From: Trochalopteron elliotii
Taxonomy: Eukaryota; Chordata; Aves; Passeriformes; Leiothrichidae
NCBI GenBank assembly: GCA_024734555.1
Contig: JANPWX010000651.1
Span: 2,852,139-2,916,138, forward strand
Length of the DNA: 64,000 nt
Direction: 5' to 3'
Shown here in pieces: positions 46,961 through 59,905 of the stretch (its first letter is position 1; each line of letters starts with the position of its first letter). Under the pieces are notes generated by a model. That model searched no databases, was not told the DNA's origin, and saw nothing but the letters and a program-made list of their open reading frames with translations. The translations under genes and the position numbers were made by a program.

Positions 46961-49418
46961 AGCTGGGCACCTGGAGGGCAGCTGGAGCAGGGCACTGTAG
47001 CTTTGGTGCTGCCAGGGGGATGCTGGCCTTGCCTTGGACACAAGCACCAGAATTTCTAGGTGTATTTTACATTTCCCAGTGGGTGCTGAGGGGATATCCC
47101 CCTCTGTAGCTTCAGTCTCTCCCCTGAAAAGGCTAAATTACTCCCACTCTGTTGGGGTGTTAGTAATTCCAAGATGCCTGGAAGAAGAAACTGAAGAAGC
47201 TGCTTATAAAGATAGACCTGGGAAAAAAGAAGAATGTATTAGCAGACACTGAGGATGTTCCAGTAGTGCAAAACTGGAATTCTGGTGTAGGGTTGGATGT
47301 TAAAAAGCCCCAGAATACAGAAATGATTTGATTTGGGCAGGAACTGTGATCCTGTTTTCTGATTTTCCTCTATAAAATGCATCAGAAAAAGTCAGGTACT
47401 TTGTACAACCACAAACGTGTTGTGAGGACAGCACAGCAAAGAAAGTAAGTGCAGGTTTAAATCCCCTCAACTGCTCCCAGAATTTACAACAATACTGGAT
47501 CCATTTGTTGGATCCATAGGATGAGATTAGACAAAATTGCTACAACAAAACCCTATGTTATTCTAGTTTTAAAACTGAAGTTTAATTTTGATTTCATTTT
47601 CCAAAACTGACCAACTACTGCTATGGACTAATGCACCAGCCTGCTTGCAATTCCAGATCTCAACCTGTAAATTCCAGCAGGCACGTGAACCTGACTTCAA
47701 ATGCACCTGGACACTGCAATGGAAATACAGAAATAAATAGCAGAGGCAGTGGGAAAACCTATCCCAATGGAAGAAAAATGTGACATCCAGAAGGGAATGC
47801 AGCTAGAAGATATAATTGCAATAACTACAAGTGAAATGGTTCTGTAAGTAGGTATCATGTGGAAAACAAATTAGCAGAACGTGAAAACATCTGGAATAGA
47901 TATCAACATAAAGCTCAACAATGCACTTGAAAAGCAAACAAAATTCCAGCAGAAATATCATGGAAATTAAAGACTGGAAGCAACACTCAAGTATTGAATC
48001 ATGGAGGCCTCAATTCAGTTAATATATAGGATTTGTTATTTTTATTCCATTGTCAGTATCAGTTTGCTATCTATATTTTATATCTGATAAAGTGATACAT
48101 GAAATCAGTGGGCACATTTGCACTGAAGCATGTAAGACTGAGAAAAAGAAAGATCTTGATTTAAATAATTTACTATTTTTGAATACTTTACCTACTAAGT
48201 CTGCACATGTCCTTTTAGCAATAATAAGCATTACTGTCATTTCAGCAATAATAAATTGCTAAATAATACATCAGGAAATAAGGTCAGTTCTTACAGGGCC
48301 TGGTCCAAAGTTCATTTGCCCCCTATTAAAGATAGGGAATAATAAATGGGGGAAAAAAAATTCTAAACAACTTTCCTTCCAGAATGAACTGTGCTTACTG
48401 GAAAGATATTCAATGGAAATGTGAAAAACAGGTTGCATGTTGAGATACACAAAATGCAGAATATGGCATTGTTCTAGGCCAGATGTTTTAAATATACAAG
48501 AAAATAGCCAGTTTGGGGTTAATTTAAATGTCTTCTTACATTGATTCATATTTTTCATAATGCATAATACAACATATTGTCTTAGTATATAAACATCCAT
48601 ATATTTCTGCAGCTGGGACATGAGGATTTTAGCACCAATTGCATTACCAGGGCACTATTTTAAATCTATTAACAATTCAGAAACGGCAGAAAATCCCTCT
48701 GCATCACCTCCACTTTCCAGACACATTTCTCAGTAAATTCTTTACTTTTTGCTCCCATTCCTTGCCCAGTTCCCACTCCGGGGGAAGGACTCAGAGTCTG
48801 AAGGATGTTCAGCGCTCCTTGCTCAGGACCTGACAAAGCCTCAGTACAGACACTCCTCCATCCTCATTCCCCTGGCTCTGCTCTTTACTTTTGGAGGCAG
48901 GATTGATCCCAAAGCCATGTCTGAGCACACTGAGAATTGCTTCTCACTGTACCCCCCGTGAAATGTCACTGCTCCTCTCCGTGGTCCCCAAATGGAGCTT
49001 TCCATGGATCCAAGGAAGGTGTTTGCCTTGAGGAGGCAGCAGTGCCCAAGCTCAGGGCACACAGGGCCGAGCAGGGGCTCTGGAGGACTGGGAACTCACT
49101 CGTGGCAATGCCAGGAGGATTCTCCAGGGGCAGAGCAGGGGGAGACCACGAGGCCAGGGCTGCCCATCCCAGCCTCCTCCCAGAGTGGTATTCCACCTGG
49201 GAGCTCCTCCCAGGAATCTCCCTACCCTGTTATCCCTGTGACCCTGAGCTTTACAAAAACTAACTCTGCAATGAAACAAAGAAGGCTCTATTTCAATTAT
49301 AACAAACAAAAGGAATAATTATTTTCCTTTGGGAAACAAAAAATCCCTGCTGTATTTTCATTTAGAACTGTCTTTTCTTTCCATCCTAATTTTTATTGAG
49401 TAGTCAAAATGAACTATT

Positions 49419-49468
49419 TCACAGAACCATAGGAGGGTTTGGGTTGGAGAGACCTTGAAGACCATCAT
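49419..49468 (-). mobile_element. CR1 LINE 3' terminal fragment
   Basis: TCACAGAACCATAGGAGGG, TTTGGGTTGGAGAGACCTTG and AAGACCATCATG match the reverse complement of the last 50 bp of CR1. The copy is truncated almost to its end. Confidence 0.82.
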
Positions 49469-51115
49469 GTTTGTGGTAATTCCTACTCCACTGGGGTTTG
49501 TGCTCCTTAAAGCAACTTTCCCTCCTGCATCACCAAAGCTGCATGACTAAGGTTTGGACCTAAAGCCCAGAATTTTCCCAGTGATTTGGCACTGCCTCTG
49601 AGCTTTTTCAGTGTTTCATTTACCACAGCTTGGCATTTTCATCAGTTGATTTCTCCATCACTACTGAATTGGTCCTATAGTTTGAAATCAATTACTTGCT
49701 CTTCAGAGGATGCCACAATTCCAAGTATTTCAGCATTAAATCAGAGGCAGATTGTACTTTGCAGCCCTGTGAGGGAGCTGAGATGTTTGTAACAGAGCTC
49801 ACAAGGAATGACCCATCTCATGGACCCAGCAGGGAAATACTTTCAGGTGAAACACTGAAATTTTGGCCAAGCAGGAAGCAAGGCCACTCTTTGCCTCTCA
49901 ATATTATCCTAACACTAAATAAATCTCACAGAACTAAGATTATGGCCCCACACTTGCAATGAGGAGCTGCTTCAGAGGCTTTTCTAGCAATTGCTATCAA
50001 ATAAATTGTCTCCAAATAACCAAAGGTCTTTGTTTAATCCTCTATTTACTTTCCAGAGATTTTCTGCAGGTAGGATTGCATCTGGCACAGAGAGCACCCA
50101 GCTAATGTTCCTCAGAGAGGGGAAACACGTGTCCTGCAGCCTGCTTTAACCACAGGAGTCCTCATTTGAGCTGTGTTTACTCCAGCTGTGTAACTTTTGG
50201 GGAGTGCAAAGATGCAAACCAGAGGATGTGCTGGGCAAGGAGCTGATGGAAACGAGGGCTGTGTGTAATCTTGGAACTGTTCATTGCTAAAAATATCTGT
50301 GTGTCAAATCTGTGGGCATCGTGTTCTTTGCCAAGAAATAGATATCAGAGAAAAGAACTATGGCTGAATTAGGATGGTAAAAATCAGCCCACTGTTCTGC
50401 ACGTGGCCTCCTTGGGTTGTAGGCGGTGCAAGAGAACAGGGTCCAATTTCTCTACAGAAAATCTTTTACTTCTGATGCTGCTTTATTTTGGTTTCACATG
50501 ACAGACACTCCTAATTCAGTGAAGGAGTGACCCTTAGACCCTGTTTCTTCTCCCCAGGGGAGCTCCAATCAGTCAGATTCTTCTCTGCCCTTCCTTGCTA
50601 CCAGCGTATTTCAACTGGTTTCCCTAATTTTTTTCTGCTAATTCCCATTTCCTTCATAATCACAGGCTTTTATGTGACTTGCTGGCCAAGCGATTTTCAG
50701 GGGAGCTGTAATTGCCACAGGTCTTAAACATTAACCCTGCCAGGTGTCAGTGCTGGGACTGCTTGTGCATTTGATTAATGATACCAGAACAAAAAAATTG
50801 GTTTTTAATTGACTGTCATGTTTTTCCTCTCGTTCAAGTGCTCCTGAAACAGTCAGATGATCTGGAACAAAGGTTCCTTGGGAGAAAACACCTGAGATGG
50901 CATGCTGAAATATGAGAAATACAAGCTAAAATAATGAAAAGTAGAAAGTCTCAGAAGCCCAAGATGCATTGAGCATTTTACATGTGCAGAAATCTCAGCA
51001 AGTGTGAACTGTTCCCAGCTTTGCTGCCTTGGGTGGATGTTCCACCCCTGGGACCAAAAACTCTGAATGTAATCTCTCTCCATAAGTAAATGTGCACAAA
51101 AATTAAGGAATAGGA
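49469..51115. other. Unique non-coding stretch
   Basis: No repeat, CpG cluster or gene recognised. Short open frames only. Confidence 0.55.
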
Positions 51116-51228
51116 ACACAGGATCCCAGAATCATAGAACAGTTTGGGTTGGAAGGGACATTTTAAAGACTATCTAGTCTGATTCCCCTTACAATGAGCA
51201 GGGATATCTTCAACCAGATCAGGTCACT
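51116..51228 (-). mobile_element. CR1 LINE 3' fragment
   Basis: CCAGAATCATAGAACAGTTT, GGGTTGGAAGGGACATTTTA, AAGACTATCTAGTCTGATTC, AATGAGCAGGGATATCTTCA and ACCAGATCAGGTCACT follow the reverse-complement CR1 end closely. Divergence is modest. Confidence 0.93.
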
Positions 51229-54200
51229 TTGTTATTACTTATCAAACAATCTTGATTTATTCATTAACAGGAGTGGTGTTTTGTTTTATCTGGCTGGGGA
51301 AAGCCACACCACTGGCTTTGGCTTTGACAAGGGGAAGATACAAAACTCAGTTTTGCTGCTGGAGCAGAAACACTCAGGATAATTCTGGAACACATTTAAG
51401 GTTCTAGTTTGTCTGCACTTGTAAATGCTCTGTTACCTTCTAGCTTTCCAAAACACAATTTCTTCAAAGTCCCTCTTATTCAAAAATCACCCTCCAGGTG
51501 ACAGAAATCACTCTGGGGCTATGAAAAAAACCCACTGAAACAAAACACAATTGAAAAAGAGGTGCTAGAATGGAAGCCAGAACTCTGCTCCTTAACGATA
51601 GCAAGCACTGCAAGTGATGGTTACAATAAGTGTTTGTTTGAGATACAGTTATTATATATTGCCTAAATATTTAAGTTAGCCAAACCTCTGATCAATTGAA
51701 ACAGATCCTGTGGAGGCCAAGAAGCTGGAGCTAAACTGTTGGGGGGACGTGGAGCTGGCATTAGCACTGAAGCAGGAACAGAGGTAGTGGGAGGCACACA
51801 AAACCACAAAAAGTGATCTCATGTCTTTAAACTGTCCAAAGAATCAAAATAATAAAGTTCTAGATGAGTGTTGAGGGGACACATGCCATTTCAATGAAAA
51901 TAGAAATAATTTTAAATGACATTTTGAGACATTCCATGGAAATGTATTTGAAATGTAATATGGGGACTCCAATAAAGAATATGCTTTTAATACATTACAG
52001 ATTATATGTGATCATCAGTTTAAGACTTCCCCTCAACAAGCAGGATAATTCAAGTAGACATCCAGCCTGTCTCTACAGTTTGTATTGCCATCCTTTCAAA
52101 TGCAAACTCTGATGTTTCTCCATGGCTGGAGAAACACAGAGAAGGTATGGTTTTAATTTTTCAAACTCCTTTGCAAATAAGCTTAAACATTTTACAGTTA
52201 AAAGGACAGAATTTACATTTGCTGTGTCTGGTCAGTTTTAAAATGGTATCTGTTATGAATCATGTTCACTTTTAAAGTTCATTTAACTTGGCTTATGGTT
52301 TACTTTTAAAAAAATGTTCTGCATCATTTGGATCTGCACTCCCAGCCACTATTAGTAATAATAAAGGCGTGCAGGTTCCATCCAACAGCCTTTGAATAAA
52401 CTTGGATTTCCATAGGAAAAAACAAACAGGATCCACACAGAGGGTAATAAATCCCACAGGCCAGTGCCACGTTTGGTGCCACGAGCTTTAATCAAGGCAC
52501 AGCCATTTCAGCTCTTTCTGCAGCCCTAATGGAATGTCTGTGCATGGGATTAGGGACAACCCCCCCCAATTTTATTAACTAGAAGTGCAGGGAGATGTTT
52601 TGCTTTTGGTCCTGATGAGCAAACGTGCCTGCACAGTGAGATGGAGTCACAAAACAATGTCAGTGGGACTCAAAGACTCTGAGCATCCTCTTGTGCTGAG
52701 CTCCTGTCTCAGTTCTGCAGCCCCCTCTGTGTTCATCCAGCTCAGCTGAAACAGCTGGGTAACAGAACCTTCCAGAAAGAAAAGAAATGCAGGATTTATC
52801 AAATAACTTGCTTTCAAGCTGGATTGAGATCCCTCCATTAACAGAGACAGCTTCACACTGTGGTGTCACCTCCTCACGCCCATTTTCCTGTCTCTGAAGG
52901 GTATCCCAAAGGCAAGGGGATAACCAAGTTGCAGCCCTGATTTCTGTTTGAGGCCTCTGTGCTGCCCTACTTAGGTCATGCCAGCCTTGGCCCCCAGAAG
53001 TCTTTCCCACCCCTAATTATTTAAAAATAAACAGCAATACAAAGGCAGTGGCTTTGACATTGTCACCCCCCGTGCTCCAATAAACACAGGATGAGTCTCT
53101 GCCGAAGTCAGAGGTGGAAGTGGAGGAACAGGAGGGATCCAGAACTCACACTGTCCACACACCCTCATCTGACAACTCCAATTAATGTCGTTTTTCCTCA
53201 CCATTATGTATTTCAAAGGAAGAAATAAAGAAAAACCCCCACGGATATTTGTCCACAGACACTGGTAACGATGTAAGCACTTGCCTTCCACTCAGGGACG
53301 TCCACTGGCAGTTCTGACACAAGAAAAACAGTTTTTTTGTAATTACATCTGTCTCATAAATACAACAAAATATCCTTTCAAAAAGCCACCACAAGAAATC
53401 TAAACATGGTTGTAATGAATAACAAAAAGGGCTTTTTAGCACTGTATCTTGTAACCACAAAGAACAAGCCTCATTCTCCTGATGTTTTCCTGATGCCCAA
53501 TTTGATACGGTCTGCAGAGCAGTTCTTTCTGGCTACTATTATGGTCTTAACTTCTCTTCTTCCATCTCCCTTCCATTCTTCCATCCCCTTTACTTTCAAG
53601 GGACCTTTTCCTCAGTGGAGCAAGACTCCCCTGCAATTCTCAGCCTCTCTATGAGAAATGTTCCCACTCTAGACCTCTTGACATGCACAGCTACCTGTGC
53701 TGTTTAGTCCAGCTCAATAAGTCCATCTTACAAATCCAGGAGTGCAGAGCAAAGCTCAGCTGGGCAGAAAAGATGATGGTGAAAAAGGATCACCTAAAAA
53801 AATCACTTTTCTGCAGGGAGCAGTGGTGAAAGCCCTGGGTCCAACCCCTGGAGTCAGCATGAACCTGCAATGATCAACCAAGCTTAGAGCTTGATGAAAA
53901 GACATCACAAAATGTTTCACAAAAGAATCACCAAAAGTTCCTTAAGGTCTGTGATCTACCTGTTAAACTTTGTAGAGGTGCACCACTAAAGCACCCAGCT
54001 GCTCTCAGAGGGGTTGCTCACCATGTGAATCTGTGATTCCACCTCTGCAGCAAAAGCCTGAGTGAGAACCTGCCAGTACCAGCCTGGTGAGTTTCTGAGA
54101 GCTGCTGGGAGCAGAGACAGCCAGGGGACGTGGGGCTCAGCTCCACCAGGGACACCTGAGGGGTTACTGGGACAAAGAAACCCAAAAACCCACCAGGGCT

Positions 54201-56627
54201 GCGTGTGTGGAGGAGAGCAGGGTGAGCCCAGCCCTGCACATGGACTTGGTTCAAGAGTCAGCACTCAGCAAGCCCGTGCTCTGAAGCATGATCAAGCCAA
54301 AAAAGAGAAAACCTCAAGTCCTCAGATGGCCAGTGCTAAAGTGTGAAGTATTTCTCTTGTGCCACAATGGTATTTAATAGCAGCACAAATGTTTACCTCA
54401 ATATTGCCTTTAAAACCAAAGGTATTTATGCACTCTGGAAAACAAACCAGGGAACAGGCAATGCAATTAACTCCATTTGCTGAGCACAACGAGGAAGCTT
54501 GCCAGGCCTGCCCCAGAGATCCAGAACAGTAATGGGAATTACCAGCAGTCACCTAATAGAAGTAGGTAATGGCTAATGAATAATCTATTCCATGCATTTA
54601 GTACTTCTTTCAATTTTAAAACTGTCTATGAGCATATTATTTACTGTCAAGTAACTTCTAGAGCAGTTTCTTGAAAGCTTTTGCATGCAAAGTACATTAG
54701 TCAGACGTGCGCAGTCCTTGGAATTATTTCTTGTGCCATGCTAGAACAACAAGCTCAAAATTTTCCCAGGAACAAAGAAGTTGAATTATTTTATTAGAAT
54801 TTCCCACTTTGTTGAATGTTGACACCTCACTGACCATTCTCACAAAGCAAACAGAGCAGGCAGGAGCTCCCACAACGAAAACCTGTTGAGCGAGAGTTGT
54901 TTACACACTTCCCTCTGTGCTCTGGAGACGACTCCCATCAGAAGTGGATTAAGGTGCAAACAAAGCCCTTTCACCTCTGTCCTTGTGGCCAAGGCTGCTG
55001 GAGCAGTTCTGGGGCAGTGTGAGAATAACCAGGCAGTGCTGCTAAAATGTTGTCTCACCTGGACAAGTATAACCCAGATATATTTGTAGAGGATGCTGAA
55101 AGTATGGCTGAGTTTGATATTTAATGTATCGAGTATCAAAAGTAAAGATGAAAACATTCCTTGCATGCACCTGAGGGAACCTTTGGATATGCAAATTGTG
55201 CTTAATGCTCCAACTCCTTATGTGTTCTAAACACTGACATTTTAACTGCATATAACTAACTCACTTAATTTTGTCTTACCGTTTCCAATTCCCAGTTTAT
55301 GTCAATATATAAGTAGAACTAAATATAGATTTAAAATTGAATCAAAATAAATATTGCAAACCTGAGAGATCAGAGATGTAAATGCATAAACTATGGAATT
55401 GTAGAGGCACAGATGTGCTCCTGGGGTTTGCAATCTGTTACTAAAAGTGGGATCAGGTAGAGAACAGTTCAGGTAAATCAGCCCAGGTCAGGATTTCCCT
55501 CCCCACTGCAGCACCAATCCACTGCACAGAGAGGGTGCCTCAGCCCACGAGTAAGCAGGAACCTTCCTGATGAAGCTTTTAAATTGTGGTTCATCTCTTG
55601 TGTGTCCTGTGCTGTCCCCAGAGGAGCTGTGACAGCTGAAATGCACTCAGGTATTCAATGAACTCTGCAGGTTTGGACACACAGGGTGCCCCTCCCCTGC
55701 CCTCCCGGTGCTGCAATATCACCCAGGGCTGAGTGAAGGCATGGGCTTCTCCTCTGAAGATCCCAAAGCTGTTAATTCAGGAACACAGGCAGGAATAGCC
55801 AAGGGGTCCAGGGACACAGAATAGAGATTAAGGGATGCAACAGCCACAAATAAAACCCAGGGATGAGAGCAAGGAGGGGGCCAAGGGCACAGGGTCATAA
55901 ATGAGACAATAGGGTAGGTCTTGAGCTCAAGGTTCAATAAGAATAGGAAAAAGTGATGCAAAGGGGTAAATATGAACTGAGGGGACTAATGGGGTCCCAG
56001 GGGTGGACCACTGTGGCAAATTTAACCCAGTGGGGGTCAAGAGAAGGAAGAACATTCTGGCATAGGTGCATACATGGTAACAGGGTGACATAAACTTAAC
56101 AAACCAATAGAACAACGAAAGCCAAGAAATACTAACATGTCTGCAAAGGCCTGTGGGAGGGAGGTTTTCCTCACCATGACCTAAAAGGGATTCTTTCCCC
56201 ATCTGCCTCAGTCCCTGCAGGGTTGAGGCACAGCTACCTTGGGGACAAGCTGCTGGGCCTCCCCAAGTTACCAGGTCCTGCCTCTGGCCAAGAGCACCTC
56301 GGTGTTCCCCAGTTACACCTGGGGATGTCCTTCAGCCCCACCCAGCCCCTCCCTCAGGAAAGGACATTAAAATTTCCTTATCCCTGAGGGTTTTGGGGCC
56401 TCCACAAGTGGCAGCGATGTGCACCTTGGTGTGTGTGCACCAACCAATGCCCTGTGCAGCTCTGCAGGTGTTTACCTGGCTGGTTGCATCCACCTGAGCC
56501 AGGGGAGCCTTTCCCACCCCTTTAAATCACACCTCACCTGCTCACACATCACACACATCGAATTCCTGACAAGTTGGTACTGGAGCATTCAAGGAACAAT
56601 AGGAGTGAATTAGGAGGAAGATTTTAA
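51229..56627. other. Non-coding stretch, one part possibly transposon-derived
   Basis: 51.2-55.4 kb is unique with no gene recognised; a run of eight C lies at 52561-52568. 55.7-56.6 kb differs in strand composition and is entered separately as a possible LTR-like segment. Confidence 0.5.
55700..56580. other. Strand-asymmetric segment, possible LTR-derived sequence
   Basis: The plus strand is rich in GGG and AAA runs from about 55790 to 56170 (AATAAAACCCAGGGATGAG; AAGAATAGGAAAAAGTGATG), then shifts abruptly to C-rich sequence. One could draw TG...CA limits (TGTGGGAGG near 56150 to CTGACA near 56571) with a TGG just after, as in a solo LTR, but I recognise no family, primer-binding site or target duplication. 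Treat as unclassified. Confidence 0.15.
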
Positions 56628-56682
56628 ACACAGAATCACAGAATGGTTTGGGTTGAAAAGAACCTTTAACACCATCAAATCA
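56628..56682 (-). mobile_element. CR1 LINE 3' terminal fragment
   Basis: ACACAGAATCACAGAATGG, TTTGGGTTGAAAAGAACC and TTTAACACCATC are the classic reverse-complement CR1 end with the terminal octamer repeat well kept. About 55 bp long. Confidence 0.9.
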
Positions 56683-57480
56683 CACACATAGGATCACTGC
56701 TCCATTCTCCAAAATAAAGGTTAAGGAGACCAAGTACACTTAATGGATTTTTTTGCACATATTCTACTCTCTAAAATCTTTCACGACTGACCTCAACAAA
56801 ACCCAATTGATAGGAAATAGAAAATCCACATTTTTTCAGGATTTCCTTCTCCAAATAGCCAAAGCAGTTTTTATTTCCAGTTCATTCACTTACCTGCTTG
56901 GCAGTCTAGCAATAATTTAAGAAGTCCAGTAAAACCCTCCAAAAAAGGACAGAAAAATTTTAAGTCTGGGGATTAAATTCTCATCTTGCAGAAGCTGCTA
57001 AGTGAAAATTTCTTGTGCATACACATAGGTAAAACTTGAAAATGTTTTCTCTTAAGTACCATTTTGTTTTAGAACTTCCAGAAATTTCGTATCTTTGTAG
57101 AGAAAAACTCCCTCCAAATCTCCTCTTTTGGAAGAAGCAGAAACATCTTGCAGTGTTCCAAACATTACATATTGCTTTCTTCTGTGTTTGTTGAAATACA
57201 CTGCCTTTGAGTTCATTAGGACAAGGATGTTACATTTTGTGGCTGGCAAATCACATCTTTTGCCACTCAGCTCTTGGCAATCAGAAACTGTTGAGAAAGA
57301 AAAATTGTTGAGAAAAAAAGGTAATTTGTCCCTCAGATTTGCCCCCAAAAGTCATCCAGCTTCGTTTAGGCACTGTAAGAAATCTCAGTGCATCTCCAAA
57401 GTCTCCATTAAATTTACTCCTGTATTAAAGTGAACATAAGTACTTTCAATAATATTTTATTAGGAATAGAAATCTAAGTA

Positions 57481-57548
57481 TTTCTTCCTTTTATAGTCCT
57501 CTATGGCTTGCATTTCAAGTCTTTCTTCCTTTTATAGTCCTCCCTGGC
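57481..57548. repeat. 41-bp tandem duplication, second copy partial
   Basis: The 20-bp word TTTCTTCCTTTTATAGTCCT occurs at 57481 and again at 57522 with no change, and similarity fades a few bases later (TGGC shared). A recent local duplication. Confidence 0.9.
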
Positions 57549-58218
57549 ATATGAATGAATAGTAGTGAAATGCAAATCCCCACAATGCTGAATTATTGGT
57601 GTGCTTTGTACGTGATGGAAAACAGGACACAAAGAAAATTTCACAGCGTTGACCAGAGACCAACTTCTGTGTTTATTCAGAGGGACCACACAGAGGGAAG
57701 CCCAGCCCTTTCCTCACACTTATCCATGGGGCAAGGTGCTACAGCCACTGGAAAATGCTAACAGGGAACAAGCAGAGCCCTCCTGCCATGGAAAAGAGGT
57801 AAGAATAGGACTAAAAGTTCTGCTGCAATCAAGAATTTGGAGCAGGATAATCTGAGACACTCTTGAAGAGGGCAGGTCAGATAAGCAGGAAGGTTTGGGG
57901 TGGTGGTCGTGGAACTCAGCCCATAAGTAACTACTAGGAGTGAGTACTGCAGAACTTGAGGGCTCCTGAGAAATTTCCATTTCCCAGGGGAGAGCTGAAG
58001 AGTCACATATCACACCAGGAGGTCCTGGAATAGAGATCTGGCCTCTTTGAGATGCTGCTCATTCCATCTCCAGCAGGTGTGGAGACCCCACAGCAGAGGG
58101 GGGACTGAATCCTACAGGAGACAAGTCCCTGTCACTGCTGGAGCCCCCGTGGGCACCCCAAAACACTGAGGTCTGTGAGCACTGCCTGGGGCTATGGGGG
58201 ATTTCAGTTTTCCCCAGG

Positions 58219-58244
58219 CAGGGATGTCCTCAGGGACATCCCTG
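58219..58244. repeat. Perfect 11-bp hairpin, 4-nt loop
   Basis: CAGGGATGTCC, loop TCAG, GGACATCCCTG. The arms are exact reverse complements, giving a stable stem. There is no U-run after it and no bacterial context, so it is not a terminator. Probably chance or a structural relic. Confidence 0.85.
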
Positions 58245-58705
58245 TGCTTTGATCACCCTCTGTGTGGGGTGTCAGAGTCCTCCCTGATCTTTGCTGGCAC
58301 AAGTAGGGCATGAAGAGCTCTGCACTCCCCAAAATGTAGCTCCAAAACAGGGTGGGATTGGAACGCTGCCTTTAACACCCCCTTGTGTCAATGACTTTTC
58401 CCATGGGAGCTGCAGAACTCCAGGGTGGGTTAATCCAGGGCACAAAATCTAACCAACATCTCAATGTCAGGGATATCCAAAAGTGTTGCTCAGTCTGGTA
58501 GTCAAAATTAATCAGAATATCCATGGTTTGAACAGTTCCACAGCTCCAAATTTCAGAAATGCAACAGCAAAAGAAAAAATTCCCTGAGCTACAACCCCAG
58601 TTGAGACACCAGAACAAGGCAGCACCATTGTGCAGACACGTTTTGAAGAAATTCCATGGCCTCAACAGGTTTTTTCATCTCCTGCTTCTTTTGTATGATT
58701 TCCTG

Positions 58706-58856
58706 CCCAGGGAATGGTCCCGGCCCCCAGGGTGCCAGGGCTCCAGAGCTCCCAGGGATGCCCAGGTGGGATTTTGGGGTGTCTGTGCAGGGCCAGGGGC
58801 TGGGCTGGGCAATCCCTGGGGTCCCTTCCAGCTCAGGATGTTCTGTGATTCTGTGA
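58706..58856 (+). mobile_element. CR1 LINE 3' fragment with intact terminal repeat
   Basis: Sense order: GCCCAGGGAATGGTCCCGGC, CCCCAGGGTGCCAGGGCTCC, AGCTCCCAGGGATGCCCAGG, TTTTGGGGTGTCTGTGCAGG, GGTCCCTTCCAGCTCAGG and the terminal TTCTGTGATTCTGTG. It is the same 3' class as the copy at 19.7 kb, in the other orientation. A short internal deletion near 58743 removes a piece that the 19.7 kb copy keeps. Confidence 0.96.
58790..58809 (+). other. G-quadruplex motif inside CR1 tail
   Basis: G-runs of 3, 4, 3 and 3 with loops of 3, 2 and 2 nt satisfy the standard quadruplex pattern. It sits in the 3' untranslated part of the CR1 copy on its sense strand. Confidence 0.85.
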
Positions 58857-58924
58857 CAATACTGAAGGGTTAAACAGGTCTCATTTTTACATTTTACATC
58901 CAATTCCCATTCCTGTCTTCCCTT

Positions 58925-59520
58925 TAACCTTCGGTATTTGTCTCATTTTAAGCACATTGCTCGGTAATCACAGGCTGATGGATGGCGTCTACTCTAAGTT
59001 TGTCAAAACCATGAGTGGGATTTTTTGGTAATTCATCAATTTATCCCTGACTTCGGGGAAGATGAGTGGCTTTGGCGTCAGCATAGGGGGAGGTTTCACT
59101 GTGACCTCTGTGTGAGCTCAGGTGAGCACAGGGCTCACAAAACCTGCCAGAACAATGATCCCTTAATGACAGGCTCCTGACACGACATTTAGGCACCTAA
59201 TTAGGGCTGCTCGTTTACAGAAGTGCTCAGCAGCCAGCAGGCTCTGAGCTGTCTCAAATTCAACTTCACGCCCGTATTTTTAATCTGAATTCAGCCACCC
59301 AATCTGATGGTGCTGATAAGAACAACAAATGGTGTCTGAGGACAGGGCTGGAGGGATGCTGCCATTAATCACAAACCCTGTGCAGGGCAGAAGAGGCTGC
59401 TGTGAATGAAGTCCCCGGGACAGAGCAGCAGCCAGAGCACCCCGAGCTCCAGAGCTAACCCAAACATTAAATGCAAATAAACACAGAAACAGAACAACGC
59501 GAGAAATGCCGTATCTGAAA
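58925..59520. promoter_or_regulatory. CpG-retaining repeat-free block, candidate enhancer
   Basis: Fourteen CpGs in about 600 bp, with GGTAATTCATCAATTTATCC, CACCTAATTAGGGC, GCCATTAATCAC and GGCGTCAGCATAG. No repeats or exon. It ends a few hundred bases before the poly(A) structure at 59.8 kb, so part of it could instead belong to a retrocopied transcript. Confidence 0.3.
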
Positions 59521-59819
59521 GTCATCTCACAACCGTTGGAATTCATTTCACATCTCCCTCATAACTGGGACAAGAATCCATTTTCTTTTGAAGACCCTTC
59601 CCCTGATAGGATATAATTTTCCATTTAAAAGATCCAGACAAGCCCCAAAGCAAACAAGACCCCACAATGTACCACTTAACACCGTGTGACAAGGGGAGTC
59701 TAAAGACCACAGGACCTACATCCTCCTCCCTGTCGGGAATTTGTGGGCACTGTCTGTCCTGCTCAATTTTGCTGAGCATTACACAATCCCAAACACTGGC
59801 TTTTCGGATCACTTAATGG

Positions 59820-59905
59820 ATTAAAATCTGTCAGCCTTTAGCCGAAAAAAAAAAAAAAAAAAAAAAGAAAAGGAAGAAAAGAGGAAGAAAAGAAAAGAAA
59901 AGGAG
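59820..59905 (+). repeat. A22 tract in a 62-nt homopurine run, with ATTAAA upstream
   Basis: ATTAAA at 59820-59825, a 19-nt gap, then 22 consecutive A (59845-59866) followed by G/A-only sequence to 59905. This is the layout of a retroposed mRNA 3' end. Avian CR1 does not leave poly(A) tails, so a long pure A-tract is unusual here. No source gene is recognised upstream. It could also be simple slippage. Confidence 0.75.

Larger units (their letters stand above)
39941..49418. other. 9.5 kb CR1-free non-coding stretch
   Basis: Mostly AT-rich unique DNA. Specific items (microsatellites, a phased E-box repeat, an octamer dyad, a candidate enhancer and a 10-bp array) are listed separately. Around 41.6-42.0 kb both strands are open for over 100 codons, with no recognised domain. 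Nothing else is identified. Confidence 0.55.
56683..58705. other. Unique non-coding stretch
   Basis: Apart from a local duplication at 57.5 kb and a small hairpin at 58.2 kb, nothing is recognised. The GC-richer part at 58.0-58.4 kb has no exon that I can identify. Confidence 0.55.

Noticed and set aside
58219..58244. Rho-independent terminator or microRNA precursor
   Set aside because: No U-run and no prokaryotic context; the stem of 11 bp is far too short for a microRNA precursor.
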